DNA of 64,000 nt from Cyclospora cayetanensis (Eukaryota; Apicomplexa; Conoidasida; Eucoccidiorida; Eimeriidae). The notes beneath the pieces were generated by a model. That model did not search any database. It saw nothing but the letters and a program-made list of their open reading frames with translations, and was not told the DNA's origin. The position numbers and the translations under genes are program-made. Positions 39,977 through 52,323 of the stretch are shown here, in pieces. The DNA is taken from contig NW_020312036.1 of the NCBI RefSeq assembly GCF_002999335.1, forward strand, positions 248,001 to 312,000, given 5' to 3'. How positions within the stretch are numbered: position 1 is the first letter of the stretch; each line of letters begins with the position of its first letter.

Positions 39977-42073
39977 TTAAGACATTGCATTCCACCACAG
40001 GGCAAAAACAAATAAGAGCACCAGAAGAAACAAGGTGCCACCGAACAAACACCTGAAAACCCACACGACAGCGAAAAGGGTGGTGTGCAGACGCAGCAGC
40101 ATTCGGAGACTCCAGGTGTAGGGATGCAGTGTTTATACATCATATGCAAGCAAGAAAACCCGCCAAGTCTCTCTAGGGCCTCCCCACGAAAGTATCACTG
40201 TACAGCTCTCAGGTCAATGGAGAGGCTCTTTATCGCTTTGTGCCTCTACATATCTTTGTACCTAGATGCTTGTCTGTGTGTACCTCGTGGGGGCAACACA
40301 CATTTACAAGGGTCTTACCGCCGGCACCTTCTTCTGCGCTTCTCCTGATAGGCAGCCGAGAGTTCCCTAGCGGCACGCGCCGACTCTGCTCTAGCTCCCG
40401 TGAGGCTCTGGTCCACGTCATCTGTACGCGACAAACCACCAATGAGCACCCAACAGGAAACAGCAAGCAGAAACTAAAAAGTCGCTGCCAACATTCAAGC
40501 AGGCTCCGTTGCCCCAGGAGCCGCGTGCAATTCTGTGTGTGCTAGGCACGTAACAGCCTGCCGATAGTTATTTGTGGAGTATGATGCTTTGAAAGGAGGA
40601 AACCCGTGAGCAACATCATTTAAACGGAAGAGCACTATTACATTTCGATGTTGCGACATCCTCATCCCAGCGGCCTATGGCGACATATAGGAGGCTTCGT
40701 CAACCATGGTGAGGGATGCCTCTTGACTCCCAGAGGCAGGTGCTGCCCCGGTAGAAGAAGCTTAACAAAGGGGCGGACGGATGTAGCGCACCTAGTCTGT
40801 CTCCCTGTTCCGCCGTGAAGAACGCCATTTGCTCGTATAGCGACTGGATGCCTAAGAGGGGCAGCGCACAAAACGCAAACACAGTCCACTTGCTGCTTAT
40901 CTTTCCGCCGTTTGCAGGAAAACTGCCTTTCATAGTGAAGGACGAAGTGCCAGTGGCGGCCGCAGAAGAGGCAAGGCCAGAAAGACAGCGTATAAGGGTT
41001 TACTTCTGATCTCGCGGTGGATCTTCGCGAGACTCTCGCGTTTCTCTTGTAGTAGCGAAGCGTCCACTCGACTCTCCGGAATGAAGATGGGGACTGATCT
41101 GAATGCATGCCCAAAAGCCTATCCGTCTAACCTCCTGTATCTGGCAAAGATCAACTGAAGAGAACCACAACAGTGACGCTGCCTAGAAAATAACCTGCAG
41201 AGCGTAGGGAGTGTACAGCAATAATGTCGATCTCGCTCACGCGTTAGCTCGCATCAGCTGGTGTTGCAGCTGCAAAGGCGCAGGGCAGCCCCCGAAGGCA
41301 GGCTCACTATATGTGGGCTCAGACATTGGGGGTGCAACCTGAGTGTATGCACGAGAGGCTCCAGTTTCTCTGGTGGCTCTGCTGTTACTTCCATTTTCCA
41401 CAGCGGCGTTCCATCCCCTTTCATCAGGCGTTGCAGCTTCAGCTTGAGAAGTGCTGCCTGCTCCCACACTAGCTGGCACGGGTTCTATGGGTTTCGAGAG
41501 GCTCCCCTGCGCATGCGACGGCTTTGAAACCCCAAATGGAATACCCGAGGCCCCTAAGGCCCCTTGATAAGGGGTGGGGACAGTCTGATACCCTTCGCGT
41601 GATTCTTCTTCCTCATTTTGTAAAAGCAACAGTCTCTCCTGATGCTGCTGTAAAAACCATTCCTCTCCCTGTGCAGCGTCTCTCAGCTGTCCCACGAGCT
41701 GCCCTGCTGCGGCTGCGAGCTGCGTGTATGTCAATTGCCGCTCCCGCTTTTCAACCAATGAGTCAGCAGCAGAAACATGCCATTGTAGCTGCCTGAGAGC
41801 GCTGTGCACGCTGTCTGCAGAAGACCTGGCAGTTTCTAGTTCGCGCTGCAGCTGCTGCTGGTGTTGGTGTTGCAGTAGCTGCAGTTCATCGAGGGATGCA
41901 TGAGTCTGCTGTACAGAGGGCCCGTGCGTTGCGTAGAAGCGCCGCAGTGCCACTACCGCTGAAGCATGCCGACGGAGCTGCTTTAGAAGCTGCTGCACCG
42001 TCCGTACATCCTCCAAGTAGGCGGCATCCGCAGCAGCCACTGAGGCGGCTGCATGCAATTGAGCAAATGACAT
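39977..42073 (-). CDS. Qa-SNARE (syntaxin family), 5 exons
   Basis: Exons on the minus strand: 42073..41241, 41098..41004, 40851..40792, 40421..40319, 40052..39977. Phases agree and give 388 residues. The protein is a tail-anchored membrane fusion factor of the secretory or endocytic system. The first exon (277 residues) is helical and Gln-rich with coiled-coil potential (about 20-165) and a Ser/Pro-rich linker. The SNARE motif is split over three exons: HREIRSIQSLYEQMAFFTAE, QGDRLDDVDQSL, and RAARELSAAYQEKRRRRC. The Gln of AEQGDRLD (about residue 325) aligns with the zero-layer glutamine of syntaxins, which makes it a Q-SNARE of the Qa type. A basic, cysteine-containing juxtamembrane run precedes a C-terminal membrane span (GGTLFLLVLLFVFALWW) that ends four residues before the stop. 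The start is the first ATG; the frame stays open upstream to an acceptor-like AG near 42127, so one more 5' exon is possible. Which compartment it serves cannot be told. Confidence 0.85.
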
Positions 42074-44088
42074 GATGGCCACGGGAAGGGCTCCGTGCTG
42101 TGGGGCATAGGCAAAGGCGGAGCGCTCATGCGTGAGTGCTGCAGCTGTTTCCTACAGTAGGCATTCCCGTCGAGCACGCCTCTCACATGCCCCTCCCGCT
42201 TGCGCCGCAGCTGCAAGCGAAAGTCAGCGGCCGCGAGCCTCCCATCACGCCTGTCAAGCTATGTTAGCGGAGTCGCGGCAGAGCCTTGCCCGTGCTCTGT
42301 CGCGGGTTTTTACAGCCATCAAAATACTTGCGGCCCCAGGCGCCGTGACTGCCCCGGAACCCCACGGCGGCAGATTTGGCTCGATGAGCCGCCAGTACTG
42401 CCAAAATTATGCGCTGATAGAAAGGACGCCCACAGAAAAAGGACCCTTTGGAAGGGAATGAAGGAGAGGAGGCGATATGGCCCTCCCTGGGGGAGATTCT
42501 GTTGAAAGCCACTCGAGCCCGACACGTAGGGTGATTGCTGCGCCCCGGCTGTTCGCATACTTTGTATAGAGGAGAACTAAATACTGGCGAAGCAGGAACA
42601 CACATCAAAAACGGAGCGGTTCTTGAAGCAAAGGGGAGGCGAAAGAAAGACCATCCGGTAATTTACGAGGGTTCGGGCTTGTCCAGGCTTCTATGTCGGC
42701 TTTCGGCGTACAGTGGAAAGAAGGCTGCTATCTGTTACAGGCTAAGCATGAGTCCGAAATACAGGCAAATCCGTAACTAACCTTAATTTCTCTTGAACAG
42801 TTTTTGGGGGTTTGGTGCTCCAGCTTAAATTTCGACAATCTACGAAGCCACCAGCGCCGCCAAAAATGCGCGAGGGGAATCCAGCAGCCCATTTTCCCAC
42901 TAACCACAGCGAACTGTGCCTTAATAATTGACGGCTACATATTCTCCTCAACATTAAGATCCAACTACGGGTCAGGACAGCCGACAGCTCTGTGGTAGCA
43001 CCTCGTCCACGGGTATATCGCAGGGCACAGTAAATGATCGCGTGTTCGCTGTTTTGCTTAGGAAAGAGCAGGCCGGGAACTCTATAAAACAAATTCCCGG
43101 CCTGTGCCTGTTCACGGGTTCCGCCAGTATATAGAGCGGCTCCCATTTGAAGTTCTGGAACCGATCAGCATTGGACTGCAACGCTAATGGCACGGAATCG
43201 GGCTCCCTCGACGCCAATACGATATGTTTGTTAGGAGGACTTTTGTCTTTATAACGACAAGGTGAGTCAACTACCGAAAATACAGAGCCTAAATAAGAGA
43301 CAGCACCAAGAACGAGAAAATAAGGGACAAAGACCAGGCCCAAAACCCTATTCAACAAACTATAAGGCATCTTTCCTGGTCGCTCTTTCGTGACTGAGAA
43401 TGCAAAAAGTAAGCAGCGAATAATATCGATAATTGGCTAACAGGGAATGGGAAACACACAGTGAAGGAGGAAAGAAACCAAATAACACTGGTGACGCGAA
43501 GAACCGTCCAGCCTTGCCACAGTACAAGTGTATGGAGCTCCCCGCACCTCAATCTCCTCTCCCCCGACCAGTATGCATTATCCCAACATTTTACAAAGGC
43601 GGGATACTCGCTTATCACATACACAGAGCAGCCAGAACCATCCTCGTTGCCAATGCCTGACGAACGCAAACAAAAGTATGTGCGCTCCAACAGGGGTCGC
43701 CAACCCCATAGGATATCCGATCATCTTTGCAGACTGCCAACCCCTCGCTTGTCAGCTTAAGGAAAGCAATCCGATGCTGGCAGATTCCCCAGTTGCTTCT
43801 ACATGCGATGGCCAACGACTTGACTTTTTGTGCACTACGACCCCTTCGGTATTCCGCTCGCTTCCTCTGCACTGGGGCGGCATCCCATAAAAATGAGGGA
43901 TGCCCTCTCCACACAAATACCACCCTATCCACGAAAAAGATTCCATCCCGGTAAGGAACTATTAGATAGGCACTGTCGGGACAGATAGGGGGCCTGGCCT
44001 GCTACTGAACATTACACCTAGCGATGTTGCCAGCATCTCGAACCATATAGAGGGCCGGGGTGACGTGCTACACATCCATCCGTTCGCC
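42074..44088. other. Intergenic stretch upstream of the SNARE gene
   Basis: Two kilobases between the secreted-protein stop and the SNARE start, both on the minus strand. Open frames here are short and overlap on several frames. The left end up to about 42250 is GC-rich and could contain a further SNARE 5' exon (open frame reading LRRKREGHVRGVLDG). Nothing else is identified. Confidence 0.45.
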
Positions 44089-47000
44089 TTAGCAAGTTTC
44101 GCCAGCGAAGCAAACGTGAAACAGCAGGCGCCTGAAAGAGGCGCGAGCCGCTATGGTTGGCAGGATGACTTTGGCCACTGTCTGCTCAAGGTACTGCAGC
44201 ACAGCGCCTTCCCCTGAGAGTGACACCACTGCTCTGGAAGAAGCTTCCAAACCATTTGCGGGATCAGAGGCTTCGTGGGACCGGTTAAACCGCAGCCGGA
44301 GGTTGGGCGAATCAGAACTCCGAATGAGCACCCTAACGCCATACTGCTTAGGGGATCGCCAGAAAGCTGTCCCCTTCTCCTCCACAACACTGACCACTGC
44401 CTGAACGCCTCCCCTTTCTGAGTGACTGTTGACGTAGGCCACTGCTGCCTGAAGTGGGCGAGCTGCTGGAATGAGCCAGTCTGAACCACTGAGTGACGCC
44501 TGGATTTGCACCACCCCAAATTCCCCTCTGAAACCAGTACACACGACAGTGAACAACCACAGCGGATCTACCTTGTGGGGCGGGCGGTTTGTAATTGCAT
44601 GCACACTACCAAGTCAGCACAGTCAACCAGATAGCTAGCTAAACGCAAACCAATAGAAGACATATGTATAAACATTAGGAGCGCAGGCATTGACAAAGGA
44701 CTACAACTATCCCTCATACACGGCCCACAAGCCGACGAGCTTCTGCACTTGCTGGGCAACGAGTATAGGAAAATCGTGATTATGCTGCCAGTAAATCAAA
44801 CCTGAAAAGAGGGGAGGGAGGTAAGGGTGGCAACTTTGCAGGTTCGAAGGAGATGGATACGGGGATCAAGTCAAAGACCACGGGGTCCCTGAGAGGAACA
44901 GTTCACACAGTAGCAGGCCCTCCATTCATATACATCGTTATAGTTTTAGCAGTGTAACTGCGGGAAAGAAAGAGATCCAGGTGATTGGCTTACGCTCTGA
45001 AGAAGATAGAATAGAATGGGACTTCCGCGTCCATCTGTCTCCAAAGGGCGGCCACCTCCTGCGAAGGGGCACTGAAGATGTTGCAAAATTTCTCTGCTGT
45101 ATCCAGCTTTCGCACGATCTCCTGAGGATTTGGGGATGGTCTTGCAATTTCTCCTGCGACGACATACATGTCTAATCAATGTGAACAAGCCTCAACCCAG
45201 ACAGGACGGCCAAGAGGAGCCTGTAAGTCACCCCGTCTACAGAGACGCACGCTGCTACACGATCCTCCACAAGATACAACAAGGGAATCTAAGGACATTA
45301 GTGGAAGGTTTACCTTTGCGGTCGCCCACATATAGAATCAATACCGCTCGGCGGGCTAGCTGCCCCCCCACCACAGTGCGCAGGTAGGACTTATTTAGGT
45401 GGTCAAAGCGCTTTACTAGTTCCGCCCCAAAGAAGTTGCTCCTAGTCATTACTAGCGCTTCCTGTGAGGGTTGCGAAACGATGGGCAGGACTCGCCCGGC
45501 GGTGAGACTCTGAGTTTGCATCTTTTGCCTCTCCTCTGCTTCATCTTCGCGAGAAGCAGCACTACCCTGAAGAACCGCATCCCCTGCTACAGCCTCGATC
45601 CCAGGTCCGTCCCTTGCTGAGGGTTCTCTGCTTCGTATTATGACCTCCGCATTGACACTTTCCACGCGCACAACAGCGTAAGCCTCCCTGTCGTTTACAA
45701 AGCTCAACTCTTCGATGATACTCTCCAGCAGCCGCATTGGAGGAACCAAGTGATACCTTGTGTACAGCCAGTCCGAGAACTCCTCCGGTGTTTGCGTGAC
45801 GATGAAGACAGGCATACTGTACCCGCAGAAATCGCAGTGCACAGTAATAATGCGTGGACTTCCAAACCTGCCAGCTACCACCTATGCGCAACTGCTTAAA
45901 GCACTAACTGCCTCCCTCAAAGGCAAACCTACAACGCAGCGTACACTCCCGCCGTCATCTTGGCCTTTGCACGCGACCAGACGTGACAGCACAGATCTCA
46001 GCTTACAAAAATGCCTTGATCCGCTTCGCCACTCGAACCATGAATTCCTTCCTGACAGCCTCAAATTCTTCGTTGGGGAAGATGTCGGATATGTCCGAAA
46101 CGGCAACGCCTTTCTTTTTGAGCTGCGTGATAATATCCATGATGGACCTGTCTGCCGCAAGTTCGTCAAGGCGATGGCTGTTGTATGCCTGCTGTATTTC
46201 CGTGACCTTCGCCTCCGACAACTCCCGAAATCGCTCGGCCAGTAGCTTGTAACTGTTCGCCGAGGCCTCCCCAGCGGAGGCTGCCAACCGCTCTAGTTGC
46301 TCCTGTATGGTGCCCTCCAAAGACAAATACGAGGAATTCAACATGTCAAGATCCCGCGCCGTCTGAGCCACAGGATACAGCAAGCCTCGCGCTTACCGAA
46401 TAGGAACGTGACTTTCTTAGATCCCCCTGTAACAGTAAGAGTATCTGAGCCCGGGAAAAGGCCGTTCTTCCCAACTTCAAAGCACAGATATATACTCCAA
46501 TACAAGATCGTGGACAGCCTGTGTGCACCGGCACGATTCCTGCCCCCAAATGCGCTCGAACTCCAGGTGGTACTACACAAAACAACATCCGTCATTAACC
46601 TCTCAGTGGAACTGGCAACCGCATAGAAAATGCACCAGCAAAACAAAGCGCCAGAAAAAGGAACCCATAAAGCACAGCAGCAACAACAGCAGCAGCAGCA
46701 AGGGCCGCAGAATCAGGCGACATTGTATGGTACCTCTTCTTGGCCTCTTTTGATAGCGGTGAGATTCGCAGTAAGGGCCTGCTGATGCTGAGCCATGGCC
46801 GACCAGTCCTTCGAATGCTGCTTTTCGGCAAGTGCATCATGGAATTTGGTCAACTCACTGTTCCTCATCTCCACCAAGGCGTCTGAAGCTCGAGCAATGT
46901 TTGCAGCCAAGCCATACAGCCTCGAGGAGGACAAGGCTGCAGCAACACACGATGTGACACCCAAGCAGTGCGATTTTTCTGAGGGGCTCTCTCCTCAATA

Positions 47001-47902
47001 GCCTACACCTCGGGTGCCCTCCAGTTCGGCCGCATCAAGGAACCCGTCTCCCCTACATGGCTGCAGCGTAAGGTCGGCAATGCTTAAGCCAATCCTCCCC
47101 CCCAGCTAGAGACTCTCCTGTTCCCAAAACCCTTTTGCCCCTCCTGCCTTTGCTGTGTAGCTCAAGCTCTACAGCTAGAGCCACAACCTAAGCTGGTTTC
47201 CTGCGCTCGCTCATGCAAAAGCTCACTAATTTCTTCTCCGATGGCTCTGGAACGTGCTTCGCACTCTTGCTTGTATACCAAAACACCTTTTAGGACCCTC
47301 TGCACCTCAGCCACTGCGTTCGCTGCCACAATGGAGGCCTCTTTGATGGCCTCCACTACATGCCGGGCAGTCTTTACGCCTAGTCGGTATGAGCCGGTCC
47401 CTGCCATACCACTGTTGTCTTCCTCTCCACCCACCTCCTCTCTGCCTCCCTCGCCGTCCATCACTACGGGTGGCTGCAGCGCGACAGGAGGAGGCTTGGG
47501 CACCGTTGTTGGGTCCACAGACGGCTCATGGGCAGAGGAGAGTGAGTGATCTACGACTTCCGTCTCCTCCTCTGCATGCTTCTCTCGCAGTGGCAGGTCC
47601 GATGGCCGCAAACCGCTTTGTGCACTCAACACCTCACCCTCTGAACCTTCGTTGCCTCCTTGAATTGGGGGCGCGCTAATATATATATGGTCGTGCCCTG
47701 CCTTGCTGCTTTCTGGCCCTCCATTGCCACCGTGGATATGGCCTAACTCTTCCGCGCTTTCCGCTAGCGCTTGCTGAAAGCCGGGCAGAAGCAGATGCTG
47801 CGGTTGTGGCTGCTGCTGCTGGTGGGTTCCGAGAAGGAGCAGCAGTAGCGCTGCGGCTCGACGGGGCCCCACGGGCAACACCGACCACGAAAAAGAGCCC
47901 AT
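44089..47902 (-). CDS. Unknown secreted coiled-coil protein, 6 exons
   Basis: Exons on the minus strand: 47902..47188, 46936..46734, 46362..46007, 45867..45314, 45153..44994, 44527..44089. All phases agree, giving 808 residues. The N-terminus has a signal-peptide-like core (RRAAALLLLLLG, about 15-26), so entry into the secretory pathway is likely. A Gln/Glu/Pro-rich low-complexity region to about 180 is followed by long amphipathic helices (VKTARHVVEAIKEASIVAAN; ALTANLTAIKRG; GTIQEQLERLAASAGEASAN) that suggest a coiled coil up to about 430. A compact-looking region follows: HCDFCGYSMPVFIVTQTPEE with a CxxC pair, AYAVVRVESVNAEVIIRS and AVLILYVGDRKGE. The C-terminal exon has a strand-rich stretch (GEFGVVQIQASLSG, QAVVSVVEEKG). 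No family is recognised. One alternative: an open frame behind a good acceptor at about 44800 reads YWQHNHDFPILVAQ but does not keep phase, so I left it out. Confidence 0.7.
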
Positions 47903-48198
47903 ATCAGGGAATCAATAACCTGGCCTAAGGAACTCCGTGTTCCCTGTATCACTGGCAGTTGTTTCCCCTCGCGAAGGCCAGTGGAACAGTCAGCTACGCA
48001 CCCTCCTTGACCCGGGAAGGGGCTGGATAAGGATCAATGCAGACAGCAAACGAAAAAATGCGACACCCCGAGGAACGAAGGTATAGGGCTGAGCTTCGAG
48101 AGCTCCGAACAAAGCCCCTTACTGCATTACCTGAAAATGGGGAACCCCCGTGAAATACGTCGAGCGGGTCACGCCGGCAGGGAGACTGCGAGAATCCA

Positions 48199-48741
48199 TC
48201 AAGCAACGGCACTGCGTATCAAACCCAGCTGAGTAGAAAGGTTCCGGTACACCCTGCCTGCTGCTAATGTTAGCAGAATGCAAGAAGAGGAACAGACAGG
48301 TCTCTCTGCGTGAGGGAAAGCACAGTGAGCGGCAGGGGCCTGCCAGGCAACGTCGCGCATCGGCAGGTTTGCTATAAAATGCACTCCCCGGCCTATGGGT
48401 TAGCAGCGAAACAGCCAGTATAACAGGTAAGGGGCAAACGAAAAAAGCGGAGCGTGAGTTTGGACAGTACAATGAGGTTGCAGCTTATTCCTGTCGGAAG
48501 GACTGAGCCGTTCTTGCTCCCAGCCCCGCGATCGGTCTGTGACGAACCGCGTGCGTGGCTGTATGTTTTTGTTTCCAACAAACATTAGCGTATTCGAGTA
48601 CTTGTGCCATTGTTGTGGCCCCTTCTCAGCCGCAGTCGTATAGGGCGGTGTATTCGCAGCTCCGAGGTTTGCCTTCTCCTCGTCGTGCCAGAAACTCGAG
48701 GCTCGTCTCCCGCTCTCCGCCGAGGCAGAAAGATATTTCAT
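48199..48741 (-). CDS. Small unknown gene, at least 2 exons
   Basis: The first exon, 48741..48471 on the minus strand, encodes about 90 residues of normal composition (SFWHDEEKANLGAANTPPYT; QQWHKYSNTLMFVGNKNI; RTRFVTDRSRGWEQERLSP) and ends at a GT donor in phase 1. A second exon starting after the CCCATAG acceptor at about 48393 keeps the frame to a stop at 48199 and reads HFIANLPMRDVAWQAP. An alternative last part uses another frame, 48253..48129, reading FYSAGFDTQCRCLMDSRSLP then GVTRSTYFTGVPHFQ, and ends at a canonical CAG|GTAATG donor; it would imply more exons to about 47960. Short W/Y/P-rich repeats of this sort occur in microtubule-associated proteins, but no family is assigned. It lies just upstream of the secreted-protein gene on the same strand. 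Confidence 0.4.
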
Positions 48742-50931
48742 GGTATCCAAGGATCTCTAGAAGCCTTAATGCTTCAAACTGGTTATTAACACATCAGAGG
48801 CGCACTCAGAAGCGCCTCAAAGCGTTTTGGGATCGTTGGTTAGTTTGGAGCACAGACCGACAGAAGGGGGGCTTAGGATGCTCTTAGCCACAGAGGTGAC
48901 AGGCAGACGATGTAGGCAAGTAGCTTGTCAAGGTACAGGTGTATGGGTGATCACGGTTGTGATAGGCAAAACGAGTCGTTCCCACTTGATAGCGGGCCAT
49001 GGTGTTCTAGAGGTAACCATACTACTCGTTTGCACGAAATCAAGGTTGAATAATGATGACTGGTTTCATTTTTATAGGTGCTATTTTGTACACGATAGCA
49101 TGCAGCGGGCTTATTCACCACTGTAATGACTGTTGTTGTGTTACCTAGTGCCAAATTAGTGTGCTCGACTGCATGCTTGCAGAGTAGCTGCTGAGGTCGC
49201 AACAAGATGCGAAACCGCTATCCTTTTCCTTATGCCTCGAGCTATACCAACAACGGAAGGGCAGAGCGGGGATAAAACTTTCCTGGTCTCACGGAATCTT
49301 ATGAGCTACCAATGGCATTGTGGTTGCGGGCCTCTGTGGTGGAGTAGGCTACTTTAAGGCACTCCTACTACATGTGTTGTACTAAATTAAGCACTAGTAA
49401 AGGGTCGCCTACTTGTTTTGGCTGTCCGTATATATAGCTTAATGGACTTGATACGGAAAGACTCGATGTCGCTTTTGTGGGTGTGCGCGTGCCTTTGATA
49501 CTTTCAAAAAGCCGTTTTAAATGCTGGTGGTGGTAGATGGACGCTGCAACGCGCGCCTTCGCTGTACGTCCCCTGTCATGCCGGAACCCTGAGTGGTGGG
49601 TGCAAGGGAAGGCCCTAGAGCTGTTTCCTACAACAACACTTTCTGTGAAGGTCTCCTTCTGGAGACCACAAGAAGAGGGCTACACAAGCAGTTAGTGAAC
49701 AAGCACTGTTACAGCCACATGCTGCATCGTCTCATGCCCTTTTGGCGTCGGGTTCCACTCAAATCAACTTCTCCCTCAACTGTCGCTGTCTCTGCTTCTG
49801 TTGAGCGCTCAGCGTCAGTGGCTACAAACGTCTAGTCATAATGAGCATTATACTGACGGTTGGCGGAACAAATTAGCTGTCAGTTATGCTGTTAGAGGGG
49901 CATCCAGGAATATGTGTATATAGGTATTCAGATATATATATATATATATATACATTTTGTACGAGAAGGAATTGGATATACTGCCCTGTTCTGGTGGCCT
50001 CGTGGTAGGTTGGTACCTGTAGCTTCTCAGATAACTGCTGTATGAACCTGCGGCCTGTCAAGTGGCAGCTAATCCAGCAGGATGCAGAACTATGTAGGTA
50101 ATGAGAGACCACATGTAATTCGACAAGTACTCAAGGGCTAAACATTGATAAAGAACCTGTGCTTAAGACATCCGGCAAGTAAGAGCTCCAATCACAGGCA
50201 TCAGTTTTGATTGGTCACCTAACCTATTTTCCCCCTGCGGTCACGGCATGTGTGGAGTGAGATCATGGCTTCTAAACACGAAAGCAAGGATATCCCGCAC
50301 ATCTCGAGCGATTGGCAGGATATATCTGCTCTGCCCCACATCCATTGACTACGTGAGTTGCTGCAATTCTCTCCTCTTCTTAGCTCAAGTCGTATGACAG
50401 GGCGACTCCTTGCCCCGTGAGCGTCCCATTGCCCTAAATTGTCACTTCCCCTGTCTTCTGCCTTTACTATGTTTGTCTTCTGCGGCCTTCAAGTCTTACA
50501 GTGCGTAATTTCACGGTGGGAGATAGGAAGGATGAGCGCGAGGCGCCTTGTGGGAAATACAGGGGACTCTCGCAGGGTAGCGACAATTACCGGAAAACTT
50601 CTTCAGGTGTACATTTCATGAGACATGCACACCGGCTTGGAAAAGGCAGGTACAAACGCGCCAAGTGGCGTAAGCTGGCTAGCGCCAAGACAAATTGTAC
50701 AGCGTTAATTTGGCTAATGGAAACAACCTATCACGAGGTTATTTGACTTCAGAAACTGCTGGACTGGCACTAACGCTGGGGCACAGCAACGCTGCGCACG
50801 CCTGCAAATATCTCTCAAAAGCTTTTCCTATCAAATTCTGACGGCTAACTACGGCAGAGAAAGACGCTGCCTGGGAGCTCGTACGTCAGAAGACCCTCTG
50901 AATTCTAAGGAAAATAAGACACTGGTGCTGT
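48742..50931. other. Intergenic stretch with AT microsatellite
   Basis: Between the small unknown gene and the 3' end of the helicase gene. Short open frames only, none recognised. Contains the (AT)n tract at 49932..49952. Confidence 0.5.
49932..49952. repeat. (AT)n microsatellite
   Basis: About ten uninterrupted AT units in non-coding sequence. Confidence 0.9.
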
Positions 50932-52287
50932 TTACTTTCCCCTTTTGGTTGATTTCCGCGAAATGCGGTCCTTCGCCTTTTCTTCGATATTCTTCCTCAG
51001 GTTTGATTTGAGAGCCTCCCGCATTTGAGAGCTACCGCCGACTGAAGGGTTCACAAATACAGTACCCGCGATTGTGGCTGCCCGAGTACCTACAGTGCCC
51101 TCTTTGGCGTGGCGCATCAGCCGAATGTTGTTTTTCCCCTCAGCACGAAAGGCCTTCTTCGCCTCCGCGGCTGCTGCATCTCCACAGCCGTGAACCTCAG
51201 GCAGAGCATGCCGCAAACAAAAACGACTTCGGCAGTAGGGACAAGTGCGCCCCAAGAGATCCGTTGAGTCCTTACAGCCCCCCACACTGCATCTCTTTGC
51301 CGCCGCCAGGTGCTCCTCGAGTAGCGCGTCGAGATCGTCTGACTCCTCCCCCTCCGCAGTGACTTTTGCACTGCCTTTACTTGTGGACTTCTTTTTGTTC
51401 TTTTTGCTGACAGAAGAGGGCTTCTCTGCCTCGGTTTTGCTCTTCTCACAGACAAACGATGCAGCCTCAAGGCTCCGGGGAGACATATCTTGCTCTCCGT
51501 CGGCCGGTGAAGGCTTGTTGGTACTTATTTGTGCTGCAAGGAGATCCGCGTGACCGCTGGCTGTTGAATGATCGCCCTTTGCACCTGCTACTGAGACAGA
51601 AGTTGAACATTGGGGCACAGGAGAAGGTTGCCGCTCTGAGGGTGGTGGCTGCACGCAGACCTCGATAAACCGCTCAGCGCCCTCGCCTTTCGATATGTGC
51701 ACCAGTTGGAGCTCTTCTGCGAGCCGATGGACAATGAGGCGCTGGTAAGGGGACAGCGTGGGAGGAAACGCATGCGTATAGGATACTGCACTGGCACTGG
51801 CCTGTGAGCCGTCCCCCCGGCGGCACAAGGCGTCAAGCTTCTCCCTGGTCTCGATCACAAAAGGATCATCCGCGGGTGGCTGTGTCTCAGGATCAAGGCT
51901 CCCTGGAAGCTTGGCAGTCGATGGTACAGGAGTGGTTGTCGTGGAAGCAGCAACCCCCTGACCGCGGCTCCTGCGGGTGTCCTTTGTGGTCTTGACCAGA
52001 GCCTCAGAGCTGCGTTCACTGGGAGTTTTCGGATTCTTTGAGCCACGTTGCTCCCTGCCTTGCGGCGTCTTTGGCTCCATGCGGCCGGCAGCCGCCGAGC
52101 GGTGGGAAGCCACTGCTGGGATGTCGGATGGTCCAATAAATTCATAAGGCGTGCGCAGACTACCACACAAGGAGGCAGTCTCAAACAGGGCAGTGAGTGC
52201 CTTGCGGGCATCAGGCTCTAGTTGGCCATGTTGTGTGCCGTCTACTGCTGTTTTCTTGGCAGTCGCAACAGCCTCCGGACGAGAAGA

Positions 52288-52323
<36 letters not shown>

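Noticed and set aside
40700..40933. A 77-residue single-span membrane protein on the minus strand
   Set aside because: Its hydrophobic part is the pyrimidine-rich end of an intron. Only its middle third (from the acceptor at 40852) is coding, as a SNARE exon.
41241..42073. Stand-alone coiled-coil gene, or ALIX/BRO1-like protein
   Set aside because: The frame ends at a canonical GTGAGC donor just before its stop, and phase 2 matches the exon leading into the SNARE motif.
44568..44841. Extra exon of the secreted-protein gene reading YWQHNHDFPILVAQ
   Set aside because: It has a good acceptor and natural-looking residues, but it needs phase 1 while the upstream exon ends in phase 2. Skipping it gives perfect phase closure.
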